Positions 25,375 to 33,465 of a DNA stretch of 64,000 nt are shown here, in pieces. Numbering within the stretch: the first letter of the stretch is position 1; each line of letters opens with the position of its first letter. Position numbers and translations under genes: made by a program. The DNA comes from Sphingomonas ginsengisoli An et al. 2013 (GTDB taxonomy: Bacteria; Pseudomonadota; Alphaproteobacteria; Sphingomonadales; Sphingomonadaceae). The notes under the pieces were generated by a model, which searched no databases, was not told the DNA's origin, and worked only from the letters and a program-made list of their open reading frames with translations. The stretch lies in the NCBI RefSeq assembly GCF_009363895.1, contig NZ_CP045434.1, positions 186,001 through 250,000 on the forward strand, read 5' to 3'.

Positions 25375-25451
25375 TGGCGCACCCAAGAGGATTCGAACCT
25401 CTGGCCTCTGCCTTCGGAGGGCAGCGCTCTATCCAGCTGAGCTATGGGTGC
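25375..25451 (-). tRNA. tRNA-Arg (anticodon CCG)
   Basis: Read on the minus strand, acceptor arms GCACCCA/TGGGTGC close a cloverleaf with D-arm AGCTCAGCTGGATAGAGC. The anticodon arm is CTGCC-CTCCGAA-GGCAG (anticodon CCG, reading CGG) and the T-arm is AGAGG-TTCGAAT-CCTCT. CCA is encoded. The gene is 77 nt. The accessory patch lies immediately beyond its 3' end, the usual side for tRNA-targeted integration. Confidence 0.96.
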
Positions 25452-25504
25452 CTTGTGCCTGCCGAGCCGATTAGCCGCGCGCGGCAGCTGGGGCAAGGCC
25501 GCGG

Positions 25505-26527
25505 TTAGCGGGCGCGCAGCCACTCGGCGAGCGGAGCGAACAGCTGCTCGGGGGCGCGGCGGCCGACGATCATCCCGACATGTCCCGAAGGGATCGCGCG
25601 GCACTCGCCCGGGCCGGCGGTGGCGGCGGGGACGATGCGATCGTCGGCGGCGGTGAAGTGGAGTGTGGGGGCGGTCGGCAGCCCGAACCACTCGCCCGCG
25701 CCGCTGCGGTCGGCGCCGAATAAATCGTCGACCAGCTCGGCGGCGGCGGCGAGCGGCATGGCTTCGCCACCGTTGGCCCAATCCTCGAGCGTGACGAAGC
25801 GGCGCGCCTCGGCGCTGGCGGGATCGAGCCGGCCGAAAGCGGCGAACTTGGCCACCGTGCGCGCCGGGTCGATCGACCAGAAGGCCGCCTGCAGCACTTC
25901 CATCGGCATCAGTCCGAGCGCGGCGGCGGCCGGCCACGCCTCGTCGCGCATCCGCCTCACCGCGCTGCGCGTCGCCTCCGGATAGCCGGCGAACCGCCAC
26001 GGCGCGGCGAGGGTGGCAACGCCGCGGGTGGGCGCCGCGCTCCCGGCGGCGAGCGCGAGCGTCCCGCCGAGGCAGTAGCCGACCAGCGCCGCCGGCTCGC
26101 CCAGCGCGGCGAGCAGCGGCAGCAACAGCGTGCGGACATGCTCGCTCAGCGACAGCGAGCGCGCGCTCGCCGCACCCCAGTCGAGCAGCAGCACACGCCC
26201 GACCGGGGTCAGCGCCTCCGCCACCGAGCAGCCGGGCTCGAGATCGAGAATATAGGGCGGATTGATCAGCGACGGGACCAGCACGATCGGCGCGCCACTG
26301 CCGCCGCAAGCGCGCAGCGACGCGCCGCCGACGGTGGCCACCGCGGCGCGTTGGCGCCGGTCGGCCGCACGCGGCGCCCGCTGGTAGGCGCGCAAACCCG
26401 CAAGCGCCGCACTCGCCAGCGCCGGATCGTGTTCGCCCGCGCGCCGTACCAGTTCGAGAAACAGCGGCAGCGGCCGCGGGCCCGGCTCTTGTTGCGGTGC
26501 ATCATCGGGCGGTGCTAGGTCGGCCAT
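25505..26527 (-). CDS. PhaC-like alpha/beta hydrolase
   Basis: The 340-residue alpha/beta hydrolase has its nucleophile in VGYCLGGT (C152) instead of serine. That GxCxGG box, with the later DDRIVP aspartate and SGHVGMIVG histidine, is the catalytic triad pattern of polyhydroxyalkanoate synthases. At 340 residues it lacks the long N-terminal domain of class I PhaC and is nearer class III in length, though no phaE lies nearby. It is divergent from phaR with a 20-bp gap, supporting a link to PHA metabolism. It could instead be a non-polymerising relative. The start MADLAPPDD is chosen over a 5-codon longer option. Confidence 0.75.
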   Translation of the reverse strand: MADLAPPDDAPQQEPGPRPLPLFLELVRRAGEHDPALASAALAGLRAYQRAPRAADRRQRAAVATVGGASLRACGGSGAPIVLVPSLINPPYILDLEPGCSVAEALTPVGRVLLLDWGAASARSLSLSEHVRTLLLPLLAALGEPAALVGYCLGGTLALAAGSAAPTRGVATLAAPWRFAGYPEATRSAVRRMRDEAWPAAAALGLMPMEVLQAAFWSIDPARTVAKFAAFGRLDPASAEARRFVTLEDWANGGEAMPLAAAAELVDDLFGADRSGAGEWFGLPTAPTLHFTAADDRIVPAATAGPGECRAIPSGHVGMIVGRRAPEQLFAPLAEWLRAR

Positions 26528-26547
26528 CACTTCGCAGGACACCTAGC

Positions 26548-27084
26548 ATGACAAAGTCGGCCGCAGCCAAGGTCACCATCAAGAAATACGCCAACCGGCG
26601 GCTCTACGACACCGAGAGCTCGGCCTATGTCACGCTCGACCGGCTGGCGCAGATGATCCGCGAGGGCCGCGATTTCGAGGTGCTCGACGCCAAGACCGGC
26701 GAGGACATCACCCGCCAGGTGCTCACCCAGATCATCGTCGAGGAGGAATCGCGCGGCTCGACCATGTTGCCGGTCAACTTCCTGCGCCAGCTGATCGGGA
26801 TGTACGGCAACTCCATGCAGGGCATGGTCCCGCAATATCTCGAGACCGCGATGGCCAGCTTCGAGAAGAACCAGGCCGCTTTCCGCGATGCTTTCGGGAC
26901 CAACATCTTCCAGGACCTGGCGCGCCGCAACATGGAGATGTTCGAGCAGTTCACCCGCGCCGGCGGGATCGCGCCCAAAGGCGGCGCAGCGGCTGCCAAG
27001 CCCGCCGGTGGCGCCAGCGAGGTCGACGCGCTGCGCGCCGAGCTCGATGCGCTGAAAGCCAAGGTCGACCGGCTCGGCCAGTGA
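26548..27084 (+). CDS. phaR: Polyhydroxyalkanoate synthesis repressor PhaR
   Basis: The 178-residue protein has the PHB/PHA accumulation regulator DNA-binding domain at the N-terminus (TIKKYANRRLYDTESSAYVTL, then LAQMIREGRDFEVLDAKTGEDIT). The granule-binding segment LPVNFLRQLIGMYGNSMQGMVP follows. The C-terminal tail ends in a leucine-rich heptad helix (EVDALRAELDALKAKVDRL). PhaR represses phasin genes and itself until PHA granules titrate it. SD AGGA lies 9 nt before the ATG. It is divergent from the PhaC-like hydrolase, and a short hypothetical gene overlaps its stop. Confidence 0.94.
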   Translation: MTKSAAAKVTIKKYANRRLYDTESSAYVTLDRLAQMIREGRDFEVLDAKTGEDITRQVLTQIIVEEESRGSTMLPVNFLRQLIGMYGNSMQGMVPQYLETAMASFEKNQAAFRDAFGTNIFQDLARRNMEMFEQFTRAGGIAPKGGAAAAKPAGGASEVDALRAELDALKAKVDRLGQ

Positions 27085-27488
27085 TGCTGAGACTGCTTGG
27101 CGGCGTCGCGCTGCTCCAGGCGGCCGCGGCGCCGTGGACGACCGCCACGCCGACAGCCGGCGATTGGACCTACCGCGCGGTGCCGGGCGGGAGCGAAGCC
27201 GCCTTCCAGTCGGCGACCGATCCGCTGTTCACGCTGCGCTGCACGCTCGCCAGCCGGACGGTCCAACTGCTGCGGAGCGGTGCTCCGACGGGCGCCAGCG
27301 TCATCATTCGCACCACAAGCCTTGAGCGGACGCTGCCAGCCAGCGCGACATTGGGCGCGCGCGACCCGTTGCTCGACGCGATTGCTTATTCGCGCGGGCG
27401 CTGGTCGGTGGAGGTGGCGGGGCTTGCGTCGCTGGTCCTGCCGAGCTGGCCGGAAGCGGCGCGAAGCATCGAAGATTGCCGAAACTGA
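27084..27488 (+). CDS. Small exported hypothetical protein
   Basis: This 134-residue protein has a probable signal peptide (MLRLLGGVALLQAAAAPW). Its mature part has predicted beta structure: DWTYRAVPGGSEAAFQSATD, FTLRCTLASRTVQLLRSG, and a single C-terminal Cys paired with the Cys in LRCTL. The final stretch is SWPEAARSIEDCRN. No named family is recognised, but the layout is common in sphingomonads downstream of phaR. The start ATG overlaps the phaR stop (TGATG), so expression is coupled. A periplasmic role is inferred from the leader only. Confidence 0.7.
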   Translation: MLRLLGGVALLQAAAAPWTTATPTAGDWTYRAVPGGSEAAFQSATDPLFTLRCTLASRTVQLLRSGAPTGASVIIRTTSLERTLPASATLGARDPLLDAIAYSRGRWSVEVAGLASLVLPSWPEAARSIEDCRN

Positions 27489-27550
27489 AACGCATTACAA
27501 GACTTGAACGAACGCGAATCTCGCGCATTCTGGCGGGGCAATTACGCAGC

Positions 27551-27565
27551 GAAAGGAGGTGATCC
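27551..27565 (+). promoter_or_regulatory. Extended anti-16S Shine-Dalgarno
   Basis: GAAAGGAGGTGATCC is complementary over about 15 nt to the 3' end of bacterial 16S rRNA (GGATCACCTCCTTTC). It lies one base before an ATG-initiated 18-codon frame. Ordinary genes use 4-6 of these positions. Confidence 0.8.
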
Positions 27566-27566
27566 G

Positions 27567-27623
27567 ATGTCTCATGGTTCAGCAGAGAGGTCGGTGAAGT
27601 TCGTCTGGGAGACGCGGTTCTAA
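27567..27623 (+). CDS. Tiny 18-residue ORF with extreme ribosome-binding site
   Basis: ATG at 27567 opens the frame MSHGSAERSVKFVWETRF, closed by TAA at 27621. The preceding Shine-Dalgarno pairs with the complete 16S tail. The last codons sit inside a strong two-part hairpin (27607-27645), and a 13-bp terminator hairpin follows about 35 nt later. A transcript of about 170 nt would therefore contain only this ORF and structure. It could be a leader peptide, a small protein or a dual-function RNA. No function is recognised. It is too short for ordinary gene callers, so it may well be unannotated. Confidence 0.6.
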   Translation: MSHGSAERSVKFVWETRF

Positions 27624-27645
27624 CCCGAACCGCCCATGGTCTCCC
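27607..27645 (+). promoter_or_regulatory. Two-part hairpin over the end of the tiny ORF
   Basis: GGGAGAC-GCGGTTC pairs with GAACCGC-(5 nt)-GTCTCCC around a TAACCC loop that contains the stop codon. Inner and outer stems are each 7 bp and perfect. Ribosomes terminating here would disrupt it. Confidence 0.65.
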
Positions 27646-27678
27646 GGGTTGGATTCTCCAGCCGCTGACCATGTTCGA

Positions 27679-27718
27679 GGCGACCGTCACGACCCCGTGA
27701 CGGTCGCCTTTGACTTGT
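27679..27718 (+). terminator. Intrinsic terminator after the tiny ORF
   Basis: GGCGACCGTCACG and CGTGACGGTCGCC form a perfect 13-bp stem with a 4-nt ACCC loop, followed by TTTGACTTGT. It ends the tiny-ORF transcript or the phaR operon. Confidence 0.85.
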
Positions 27719-27760
27719 CTAAAAACCGACATTCCCGCGCCTGCCATCGACCCTCGTAAC

Positions 27761-27785
27761 GGAACCGTTGCGCGTCTGCGTCGTC
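27761..27785 (+). promoter_or_regulatory. Candidate EcfG-type promoter
   Basis: GGAAC at 27761 and CGTC at 27782 are 16 nt apart, about 35 bp before the histone-like gene start. This is near the GGAAC-N16/17-CGTT general stress consensus of alphaproteobacteria. Confidence 0.4.
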
Positions 27786-27819
27786 TACTGCCCGACCAGT
27801 CAGCAGGGAGTTGCGACAA

Positions 27820-28539
27820 GTGGCCAAAGGCACCAGCGGAAGCAAATCCAATAACAATGGCGGAAATGCCAGTTTCACCGACCAGCACGGCGGCGGCACC
27901 GATGCCGCCGGCGGGGCCGGCAAGGGCCGCGCCAGCGCAGCCGTCGCCTCGGCCGAAGAGACTCTCGACAAGCTCGCCAAGGCGGCGATGAGCAAGGAGA
28001 TGCTCGCCGCCGGGCTTGCTGCGGCGGCCGCGGCGATCAGCGCCTCGCCGACCGTCCGTAAGAAGATCCGCGATGCGGGCAGCGATGCCGCCGACACCGC
28101 CAGCAAGGCCGGCAGTTCGGTCGCCAAGCTTGGCGCGCTGATCGCCGATGCGGTCGCCGACGCCGCCCAGCGGGTGCTGTCGGGTGATATCTTCACCACC
28201 GGCGGAAAGAGTGATTCGGGCAGCCGGACCAAGAGCAGCCGCTCGACCGCGCAGCGGGCGACCTCGGCGACGGCAAAGGCGCCGTCGACCCGCGCTCGCA
28301 GCAGCAGCGCAGCCAAGCCGGCTCGCGCGGCGACCGCCCGCAAGCCCGCGGCCAGCAAGGCGAGCGGCAGCGCTGCAGCCAAGCCCGCCGCGTCACGCAC
28401 CCGGGCCGCCACTGGCACCGCGCCGCGCTCGCGCGCCTCGACCGCCAAGTCGGGCGCCACGCGCCGCGGATCGACCACCGGCCGTGGCCGGGGCGGGACC
28501 AAGCCGCCCGCGGGCGGTGGTGACAGCAGCAAGTCCTGA
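27820..28539 (+). CDS. Ala/Lys/Ser-rich histone H1-like protein
   Basis: The 239-residue protein starts VAKGTSGSKSNNNGGNASFT and has an alanine-rich helical middle (EETLDKLAKAAMSKEMLAAG, AAISASPTVRKKIRDAGSDAAD). The last 110 residues are low-complexity Ala/Ser/Arg/Lys/Thr with SSAAKPARAATARKPAASKA-type repeats, ending RRGSTTGRGRGGTKPPAGGG. Such tails resemble bacterial H1/AlgP-like DNA-binding proteins. GTG 27820 is chosen because GGGAG is 9 nt upstream; a TTG three codons earlier abuts the SD. A candidate stress promoter and a terminator bracket the gene. DNA binding is inference from composition. Confidence 0.75.
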   Translation: MAKGTSGSKSNNNGGNASFTDQHGGGTDAAGGAGKGRASAAVASAEETLDKLAKAAMSKEMLAAGLAAAAAAISASPTVRKKIRDAGSDAADTASKAGSSVAKLGALIADAVADAAQRVLSGDIFTTGGKSDSGSRTKSSRSTAQRATSATAKAPSTRARSSSAAKPARAATARKPAASKASGSAAAKPAASRTRAATGTAPRSRASTAKSGATRRGSTTGRGRGGTKPPAGGGDSSKS

Positions 28540-28564
28540 GCCGCTTCGGCTGAGGTAGCGATGG

Positions 28565-28600
28565 GCGCCGTTCCGGCTTGGGCCGGGGCGGCGCTCGCCT
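28565..28600 (+). terminator. Probable intrinsic terminator
   Basis: GCGCCGTTCCGGC and GCCGGGGCGGCGC form a 13-bp stem (two G-T pairs) with a 4-nt loop, followed by a modest TCTTT. It lies after the histone-like gene and before glmU. Confidence 0.5.
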
Positions 28601-28637
28601 CTTTGCAGTCCCGCCTGCGCGTGCCATGCGAGCGCCC

Positions 28638-29984
28638 ATGAACCCGTTTTCCGTCGTCATTCTCGCCGCCGGCCAGGGCACACGCATGCGCTCGGCCACC
28701 CACAAGGTGCTCCATCCGATCGCCGGGCGGCCGATGCTTGCGCATCTCCTCGATACCGTCGATTCCCTTGGCGCCGAACGCCGCGTGGTGGTCGTCGGCA
28801 AGGGCCGCGAGCAGGTCGAGGCGGCGCTCGCCGGACATGACGTGCGGATCGCGGTGCAGGCCGAGCAGAATGGCACCGGCCACGCCGTCCAGCAGGCCGA
28901 GGCGGCGCTCGACGGTTTCGACGGCACCGTCATCATTCTCTACGGTGATACCCCGTTCGTCGCCGCCGAGACGCTGAGCGCGATGCGCGAGCGGCTCGAG
29001 GCCGCCGACGCGCCGGGGGTGGTCGTGCTCGCCTCGTCCCCCGACGATCCCGGCGCCTACGGGCGGGTGATCCTCGGCGAGGGCGACGAGATCGCGCGGA
29101 TGGTCGAATATAAGGACGCCAACCCCGCCGAGCGCGCGGTGCGCCTGTGCAACTCGGGGATGATGGCGGTCCGCAAGGGCGACCTGTTCCGCTGGCTGGG
29201 CCAGGTCGGCAACGCCAATGCGGCAGGCGAATACTATCTCCCCGACATCGTCATGGTCGCTGCCGCCGAAGGGCGCCATTCGGTCGCGCTCGAATGCGCT
29301 GCGTGGCAGACCGCCGGGGTCAACAGCCGTGCGGAACTCGCCACTCTCGAGCTCGACTGGCAGCAGCGCCGCCGCCAGCGCGCGCTCGCCGAAGGCGCGA
29401 CCCTGACCGATCCCGCCAGCGTCTGGTTCAGCTTCGATACCGCGCTCGGCCAGGACGTCACGATCGCCCCCAACGTCGTCTTCGGCCCCGGCGTCAGCGT
29501 CGCCGACCGCGCCACCATCCACGCCTTTTCGCACCTCGAGGGCGCCACCGTCGGCGAAGGCTGCGAGGTTGGCCCTTACGCGCGGCTCCGCCCCGGCGCG
29601 GTGCTCGGCGCCAAGGCCAAGGTCGGCAACTTCGTCGAGGTCAAGAAAGCGCGGCTGGGCGAGGGCGCCAAGGCCAATCACCTGAGCTACATCGGCGACG
29701 CCGACGTCGGCGCCAAGGCCAACATCGGCGCCGGCACCATCACCTGCAATTACGACGGCTTCTTCAAATATCGCACCCAGATCGGCGCCGGCGCCTTTAT
29801 CGGCTCCAACAGCTCGCTGGTCGCTCCGGTCAGCATCGGCGAGGGCGCGATCGTCGGTGCCGGCTCGGTCGTCACCCGCGACGTCGAGGCCAATTCGCTC
29901 GGCGTCACCCGCGCCGAGCAGAAGGGTCTCGCCGGCTGGGCCGCGCGCTTCCGCGAACGGCAGACCGCCAAGAAGCACGCCTGA
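28638..29984 (+). CDS. glmU: Bifunctional GlmU (GlcN-1-P acetyltransferase / UDP-GlcNAc pyrophosphorylase)
   Basis: The 448-residue enzyme has an N-terminal nucleotidyltransferase domain with LAAGQGTRMRSATHKVLHPI, then QNGTGHAVQ and YGDTPF (metal-binding Asp). The C-terminal left-handed beta helix contains hexapeptide repeats and the acetyl-transfer region KKARLGEGAKANHLSYIGDA and NYDGFFKYRTQIG. It makes UDP-GlcNAc for peptidoglycan and lipid A. ATG 28638 is chosen; an ATG four codons upstream is possible. glmS follows about 100 bp downstream on the same strand, so two steps of the same pathway are adjacent. Confidence 0.97.
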   Translation: MNPFSVVILAAGQGTRMRSATHKVLHPIAGRPMLAHLLDTVDSLGAERRVVVVGKGREQVEAALAGHDVRIAVQAEQNGTGHAVQQAEAALDGFDGTVIILYGDTPFVAAETLSAMRERLEAADAPGVVVLASSPDDPGAYGRVILGEGDEIARMVEYKDANPAERAVRLCNSGMMAVRKGDLFRWLGQVGNANAAGEYYLPDIVMVAAAEGRHSVALECAAWQTAGVNSRAELATLELDWQQRRRQRALAEGATLTDPASVWFSFDTALGQDVTIAPNVVFGPGVSVADRATIHAFSHLEGATVGEGCEVGPYARLRPGAVLGAKAKVGNFVEVKKARLGEGAKANHLSYIGDADVGAKANIGAGTITCNYDGFFKYRTQIGAGAFIGSNSSLVAPVSIGEGAIVGAGSVVTRDVEANSLGVTRAEQKGLAGWAARFRERQTAKKHA

Positions 29985-30081
29985 CCGGGTGACCATCGCT
30001 TCATGCGAAAACAAGTGCGCGTTCACCTGAGCTTCGCTAGCGAGCCCGGCAGGCGCTTTATCGGGAAGTGAGTAGCAAGCT

Positions 30082-31905
30082 ATGTGCGGGATTGTTGCCA
30101 TCGTCGGTCGGGCGCCGGTCGCCCAGCGCCTGTTCGAGGGGCTGAAGCGGCTCGAATATCGCGGCTACGACAGCGCCGGCATCTGCACCGAGGTCGACGG
30201 CCATTTCGAGCGCCGTCGCGCCGAGGGCAAGCTCGAGCATCTCGCCGCCAAGCTCGCCGAGAATACGCCGGCGGGGGACGTCGGCATCGCCCATACCCGC
30301 TGGGCGACCCACGGCGCGCCGACCGAGAGCAACGCCCACCCGCACATCGTCGGCCGCGTCGCGCTGGTCCACAACGGCATCATCGAGAACTTCAAGCCGC
30401 TTCGCGAGGAACTGCTCGCCGAAGGGCGCACCTTCCAGTCCGAGACCGACAGCGAGGTCGTCGCCCACCTCGTCGCGCGCGAGGTCGAGCGCGGGGCGAG
30501 CCCCGAGGCGGCGGTCGCCACCGTTCTGCCGCGCCTCCACGGCGCCTTCGCCATCGCCTTCCTCTTCCTCGACGATTCCGACCTGGTGATCGGCGCGCGG
30601 ATGGGCGCGCCGCTGACCGTCGGCTATGGCGAGGGGGAAAATTACCTCGGCTCGGACGCCATCGCGCTGGCGCCGTGGACCCGCCGCATCGCCTACCTCG
30701 ACGAGGGCGATTGGGTCGTCGCGCGGCGCGACAGCGTGCAGATCTTCGACCGCGACAATCAGCCGGTCGAGCGCGAGATCGTCGACAGCGGTGCCTCGGC
30801 CGAGACGATCACCAAGGGCAACCACGCCCACTTCATGCGCAAGGAGATCGACGAGCAGCCAATCGTCGTCGCACAGACGCTGCAAAGCTACGTCCGCGCC
30901 TTCGAGGGCGAGGTCGCCATTCCCAATTTCGACTTCGACCTCGCCGCGGTCGAGCAGGTCACCGTGGTCGCCTGCGGCACCAGTTTCTACGCCGGCATGG
31001 TCGGCAAATATTGGATCGAGCGCTTCGCCCGCGTCCCGGTCGAGATCGATGTCGCAAGCGAATTTCGCTACCGCGACCCGGTCCTCAAGCCCGGCGGACT
31101 GGCGCTGTTCATCAGCCAGAGCGGCGAGACCGCCGACACCCTCGCCGCGCTCCGTCACGCGCGCGAAAAGCAGCAGAAGATCGCGGTGGTGGTGAACGTG
31201 CCGACCAGCTCGATGGCGCGCGAGGCCGACCTGCTGCTGCCGACCCGCGCCGGCCCCGAGATCGGGGTCGCCTCGACCAAGGCCTTCACCTGCCAGCTCG
31301 CGGTGCTCGCCGCGCTCGCCACCAATCTCGCCCGCGCCAAGGGGCAGCTGAGCGCCGAGGAAGAAAAGGAGATCGTCGCGCATCTCCAGGAAGCGCCCGA
31401 AGCGCTGACCCGCGCGCTCGCCCTCGACGAGGCGATCCTCGCCATCGCCCCGCTGATCGTCCCCGCCCGCGACGTCCTCTACCTCGGCCGCGGCCCCGAT
31501 TACCCGATGGCGCTCGAAGGCGCGCTCAAGCTGAAGGAAATCAGTTACATCCACGCCGAGGGCTATGCCGCGGGCGAGATGAAGCACGGGCCCATCGCGC
31601 TGATCGACGACAATGTCCCGGTGATCGTCCTGGCGCCTTCAGGCCCGCTGTTCGAGAAGACCGTCAGCAACATGCAGGAAGTCCGCGCGCGCGGCGGCAA
31701 GATCGTGCTGATCAGCGACGCGGCCGGAATTGCCGAAGCGGGCGAAGGCTGCATGGCGACGATCGAAATGCCGGCGGTCCACCCGCTGATCGCCCCGCTC
31801 GTCTACGCGGTGCCGGTGCAGCTGCTCGCCTATCATGTCGCGGTGCTTAAGGGCACCGACGTCGACCAGCCCCGCAATCTGGCGAAGAGCGTCACGGTCG
31901 AGTGA
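30082..31905 (+). CDS. glmS: Glutamine-fructose-6-phosphate aminotransferase (isomerizing)
   Basis: The 607-residue enzyme has the N-terminal nucleophile Cys2 in MCGIVAIVG. The glutaminase domain has HTRWATHGAPTESNAHPH, and two SIS domains carry CGTSFYAG, SQSGETADTLAAL and SSTKAFTCQ-like sugar-phosphate sites. The C-terminus ends LAKSVTVE, the conserved active-site tail with Lys. It converts fructose-6-phosphate to glucosamine-6-phosphate, feeding GlmU. A YcxB-like gene starts inside its stop codon (GTGA). Confidence 0.97.
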   Translation: MCGIVAIVGRAPVAQRLFEGLKRLEYRGYDSAGICTEVDGHFERRRAEGKLEHLAAKLAENTPAGDVGIAHTRWATHGAPTESNAHPHIVGRVALVHNGIIENFKPLREELLAEGRTFQSETDSEVVAHLVAREVERGASPEAAVATVLPRLHGAFAIAFLFLDDSDLVIGARMGAPLTVGYGEGENYLGSDAIALAPWTRRIAYLDEGDWVVARRDSVQIFDRDNQPVEREIVDSGASAETITKGNHAHFMRKEIDEQPIVVAQTLQSYVRAFEGEVAIPNFDFDLAAVEQVTVVACGTSFYAGMVGKYWIERFARVPVEIDVASEFRYRDPVLKPGGLALFISQSGETADTLAALRHAREKQQKIAVVVNVPTSSMAREADLLLPTRAGPEIGVASTKAFTCQLAVLAALATNLARAKGQLSAEEEKEIVAHLQEAPEALTRALALDEAILAIAPLIVPARDVLYLGRGPDYPMALEGALKLKEISYIHAEGYAAGEMKHGPIALIDDNVPVIVLAPSGPLFEKTVSNMQEVRARGGKIVLISDAAGIAEAGEGCMATIEMPAVHPLIAPLVYAVPVQLLAYHVAVLKGTDVDQPRNLAKSVTVE

Positions 31906-32420
31906 GCGAGGGCGAACGCTCCGAAGAAGTACAAGTGGTCTATTCCGCAGCGGACCTACGGGCAATCACGCTCGCGTGCCGGCGCTGTCGCTGGATCATG
32001 GTTTTGAGCATGCTCGCACCGCCGGCGGTCGTCTTCTATCTGAGCTGGAACGATCTGCCGCGGGACCTATGGCCTATCCTGGTCGGATCGCTGTTGGCGA
32101 TCGGGATCGTGCTCGCCGCCTTCCTAATCATCTCCCCAACTCAAATGGTCCGCAGGCGACGTGCGGCGGGATGGGGCAGCCCCATGGAGATCAGCTTCTC
32201 ACCGTTGAGCGTCAACGTCCGCCACCCATCGCAGGATTCTCAAAATCACTGGTCGGCGATAATGAAGGTGCGCGAGAAGGGCGGCCGATTGTTTCTCTTC
32301 ACGACGCCCAATAACGCGATCATCCTTCCCCGCCGCGCTTTCGCCAGCGATGAGCAATTCTCGGAGTGGTGTCGGCGGGCAGCGGCGTATCAGCAGGCCG
32401 CACGCCGCGCTGAGGCGTAG
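31902..32420 (+). CDS. YcxB-like membrane protein
   Basis: The 172-residue protein starts at GTG overlapping the glmS stop. It has two membrane helices (IMVLSMLAPPAVVFYLSW and LWPILVGSLLAIGIVLAAFLI), then a soluble YcxB-type domain ending NHWSAIMKVREKGGRLFLFT, NAIILPRRAF and the helix EQFSEWCRRAAAY. Proteins of this shape are common small inner-membrane proteins of unknown role. Coupling to glmS may be accidental to genome compaction. The Ser/Asp-rich stretch at about residues 105-112 (RHPSQDSQ) shows some chance similarity in DNA to the dispersed repeat. Confidence 0.75.
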   Translation: MSEGERSEEVQVVYSAADLRAITLACRRCRWIMVLSMLAPPAVVFYLSWNDLPRDLWPILVGSLLAIGIVLAAFLIISPTQMVRRRRAAGWGSPMEISFSPLSVNVRHPSQDSQNHWSAIMKVREKGGRLFLFTTPNNAIILPRRAFASDEQFSEWCRRAAAYQQAARRAEA

Positions 32421-32431
32421 CTCGGCGTGAC

Positions 32432-33355
32432 CTACGCCGCGCGGCGCTCCGCGCGGACGGGTTCGAGGGCGCGGATGTGTGCGCTCAGCCGCTCGTAGAA
32501 GAAATCGATCACCGCGCGCACCGGCGGGCTGTGGCGGACCCGTTCGTGGGTCACCAGCCACAGCTGGCGGCCGTGCTCGGTGAGCGGCGCGCATTGCAGC
32601 AAGTCGGGATCGGCGTCGGCGATCACCGCGGGAAGCACTCCGATGCCGAGCCCGGTCCGCACCGCCGACAGCAGGCCGGTCGCCGAACCCTGCTGCATCG
32701 TCACCCGGTCGTTGAGGCCCGCGGAGTCGATCCACTCGCCATATTCCTGCGCCAGGTGACCGCCGCCGCCGCCGATCAGCGCATGATCGCGCAGCTCGGC
32801 GATCGAGCGGGGGACGCCGTGCCGCGCGGCGTAGGCGCGGCTGCAGTAGAGCGTCCAGTCGTCGTCGCAGAGCGCGCGCCCGACCGTGCCCGCGGGCTGG
32901 CCCTGTTTGGTGCTGCGCAGCGCCACGTCGGCCTCGCCACGCCCCAGGTCGCGGATCCCCGGCGAGCTGTCGAACTCGAGCCGGATGGCGGGAAATCGCT
33001 CCTGGAAATCGGCGATGTGCGGCGCGAGCAACGCGGTGACGAAGATGTCCTCGCTGGTGAAGCGGACATTGCCGGCGGCCTCGCGCCCGCTCGCCAGCGC
33101 GAGTTGCTCGGTGGCCAGCGCGGCACGTTCGAGCGCCTCGGCCTGGCCGACGAGAGTAGCGCCCTGCGCGGTCAGCGCGTAGCCGGCGGGGCGCCGCTCG
33201 AACAAGGGCAGGCCGAGCGCTTCCTCGAGCGCGGCAATCCGCCGGGCGACCGTCGTCTGGCTGACCCGCAATTCGCGCGCGGCGACCAGCGTGCTCCCCG
33301 CCCGCGCCACCGCGAGGAAGTGCCGCCAGTCGTTCCAGTCCGCCGCGCGCCGCAT
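32432..33355 (-). CDS. LysR-family transcriptional regulator
   Basis: The 307-residue protein has the N-terminal winged HTH (WRHFLAVARAGSTLVAAREL, RVSQTTVARRIAALEEALGL, PLFERRPAGYALTAQGATL). A type 2 periplasmic-binding effector domain follows, with VALRSTKQGQPAGTVGRALC, GLGIGVLPAVIADADPDL and VRAVIDFFYERLSAH. Spacing is standard. The ATG at 33355 is preferred; a longer in-frame start would add 22 atypical residues. The divergent neighbour is a SodC lipoprotein, separated by about 110 bp that may carry its operator, but no T-N11-A box was clearly identified. Ligand unknown. Confidence 0.92.
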   Translation of the reverse strand: MRRAADWNDWRHFLAVARAGSTLVAARELRVSQTTVARRIAALEEALGLPLFERRPAGYALTAQGATLVGQAEALERAALATEQLALASGREAAGNVRFTSEDIFVTALLAPHIADFQERFPAIRLEFDSSPGIRDLGRGEADVALRSTKQGQPAGTVGRALCDDDWTLYCSRAYAARHGVPRSIAELRDHALIGGGGGHLAQEYGEWIDSAGLNDRVTMQQGSATGLLSAVRTGLGIGVLPAVIADADPDLLQCAPLTEHGRQLWLVTHERVRHSPPVRAVIDFFYERLSAHIRALEPVRAERRAA

Positions 33356-33465
33356 GGCCCGAATATAGAAGCTCGCCGCACGGCTCGCTAGGCCCGCCGC
33401 CTTGACGCCGCGCTGAACCAACCGCGCGCCCGCGCGCTTAGCCAGGGGTGGACAGGAGGACGACG

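Noticed and set aside
32213..32240. Sequence resembling the dispersed repeat (ACGTCCGCCACCCATCGCAG) inside the YcxB-like gene
   Set aside because: It is interrupted and lies in a normal coding frame; the match is partial and may be chance.
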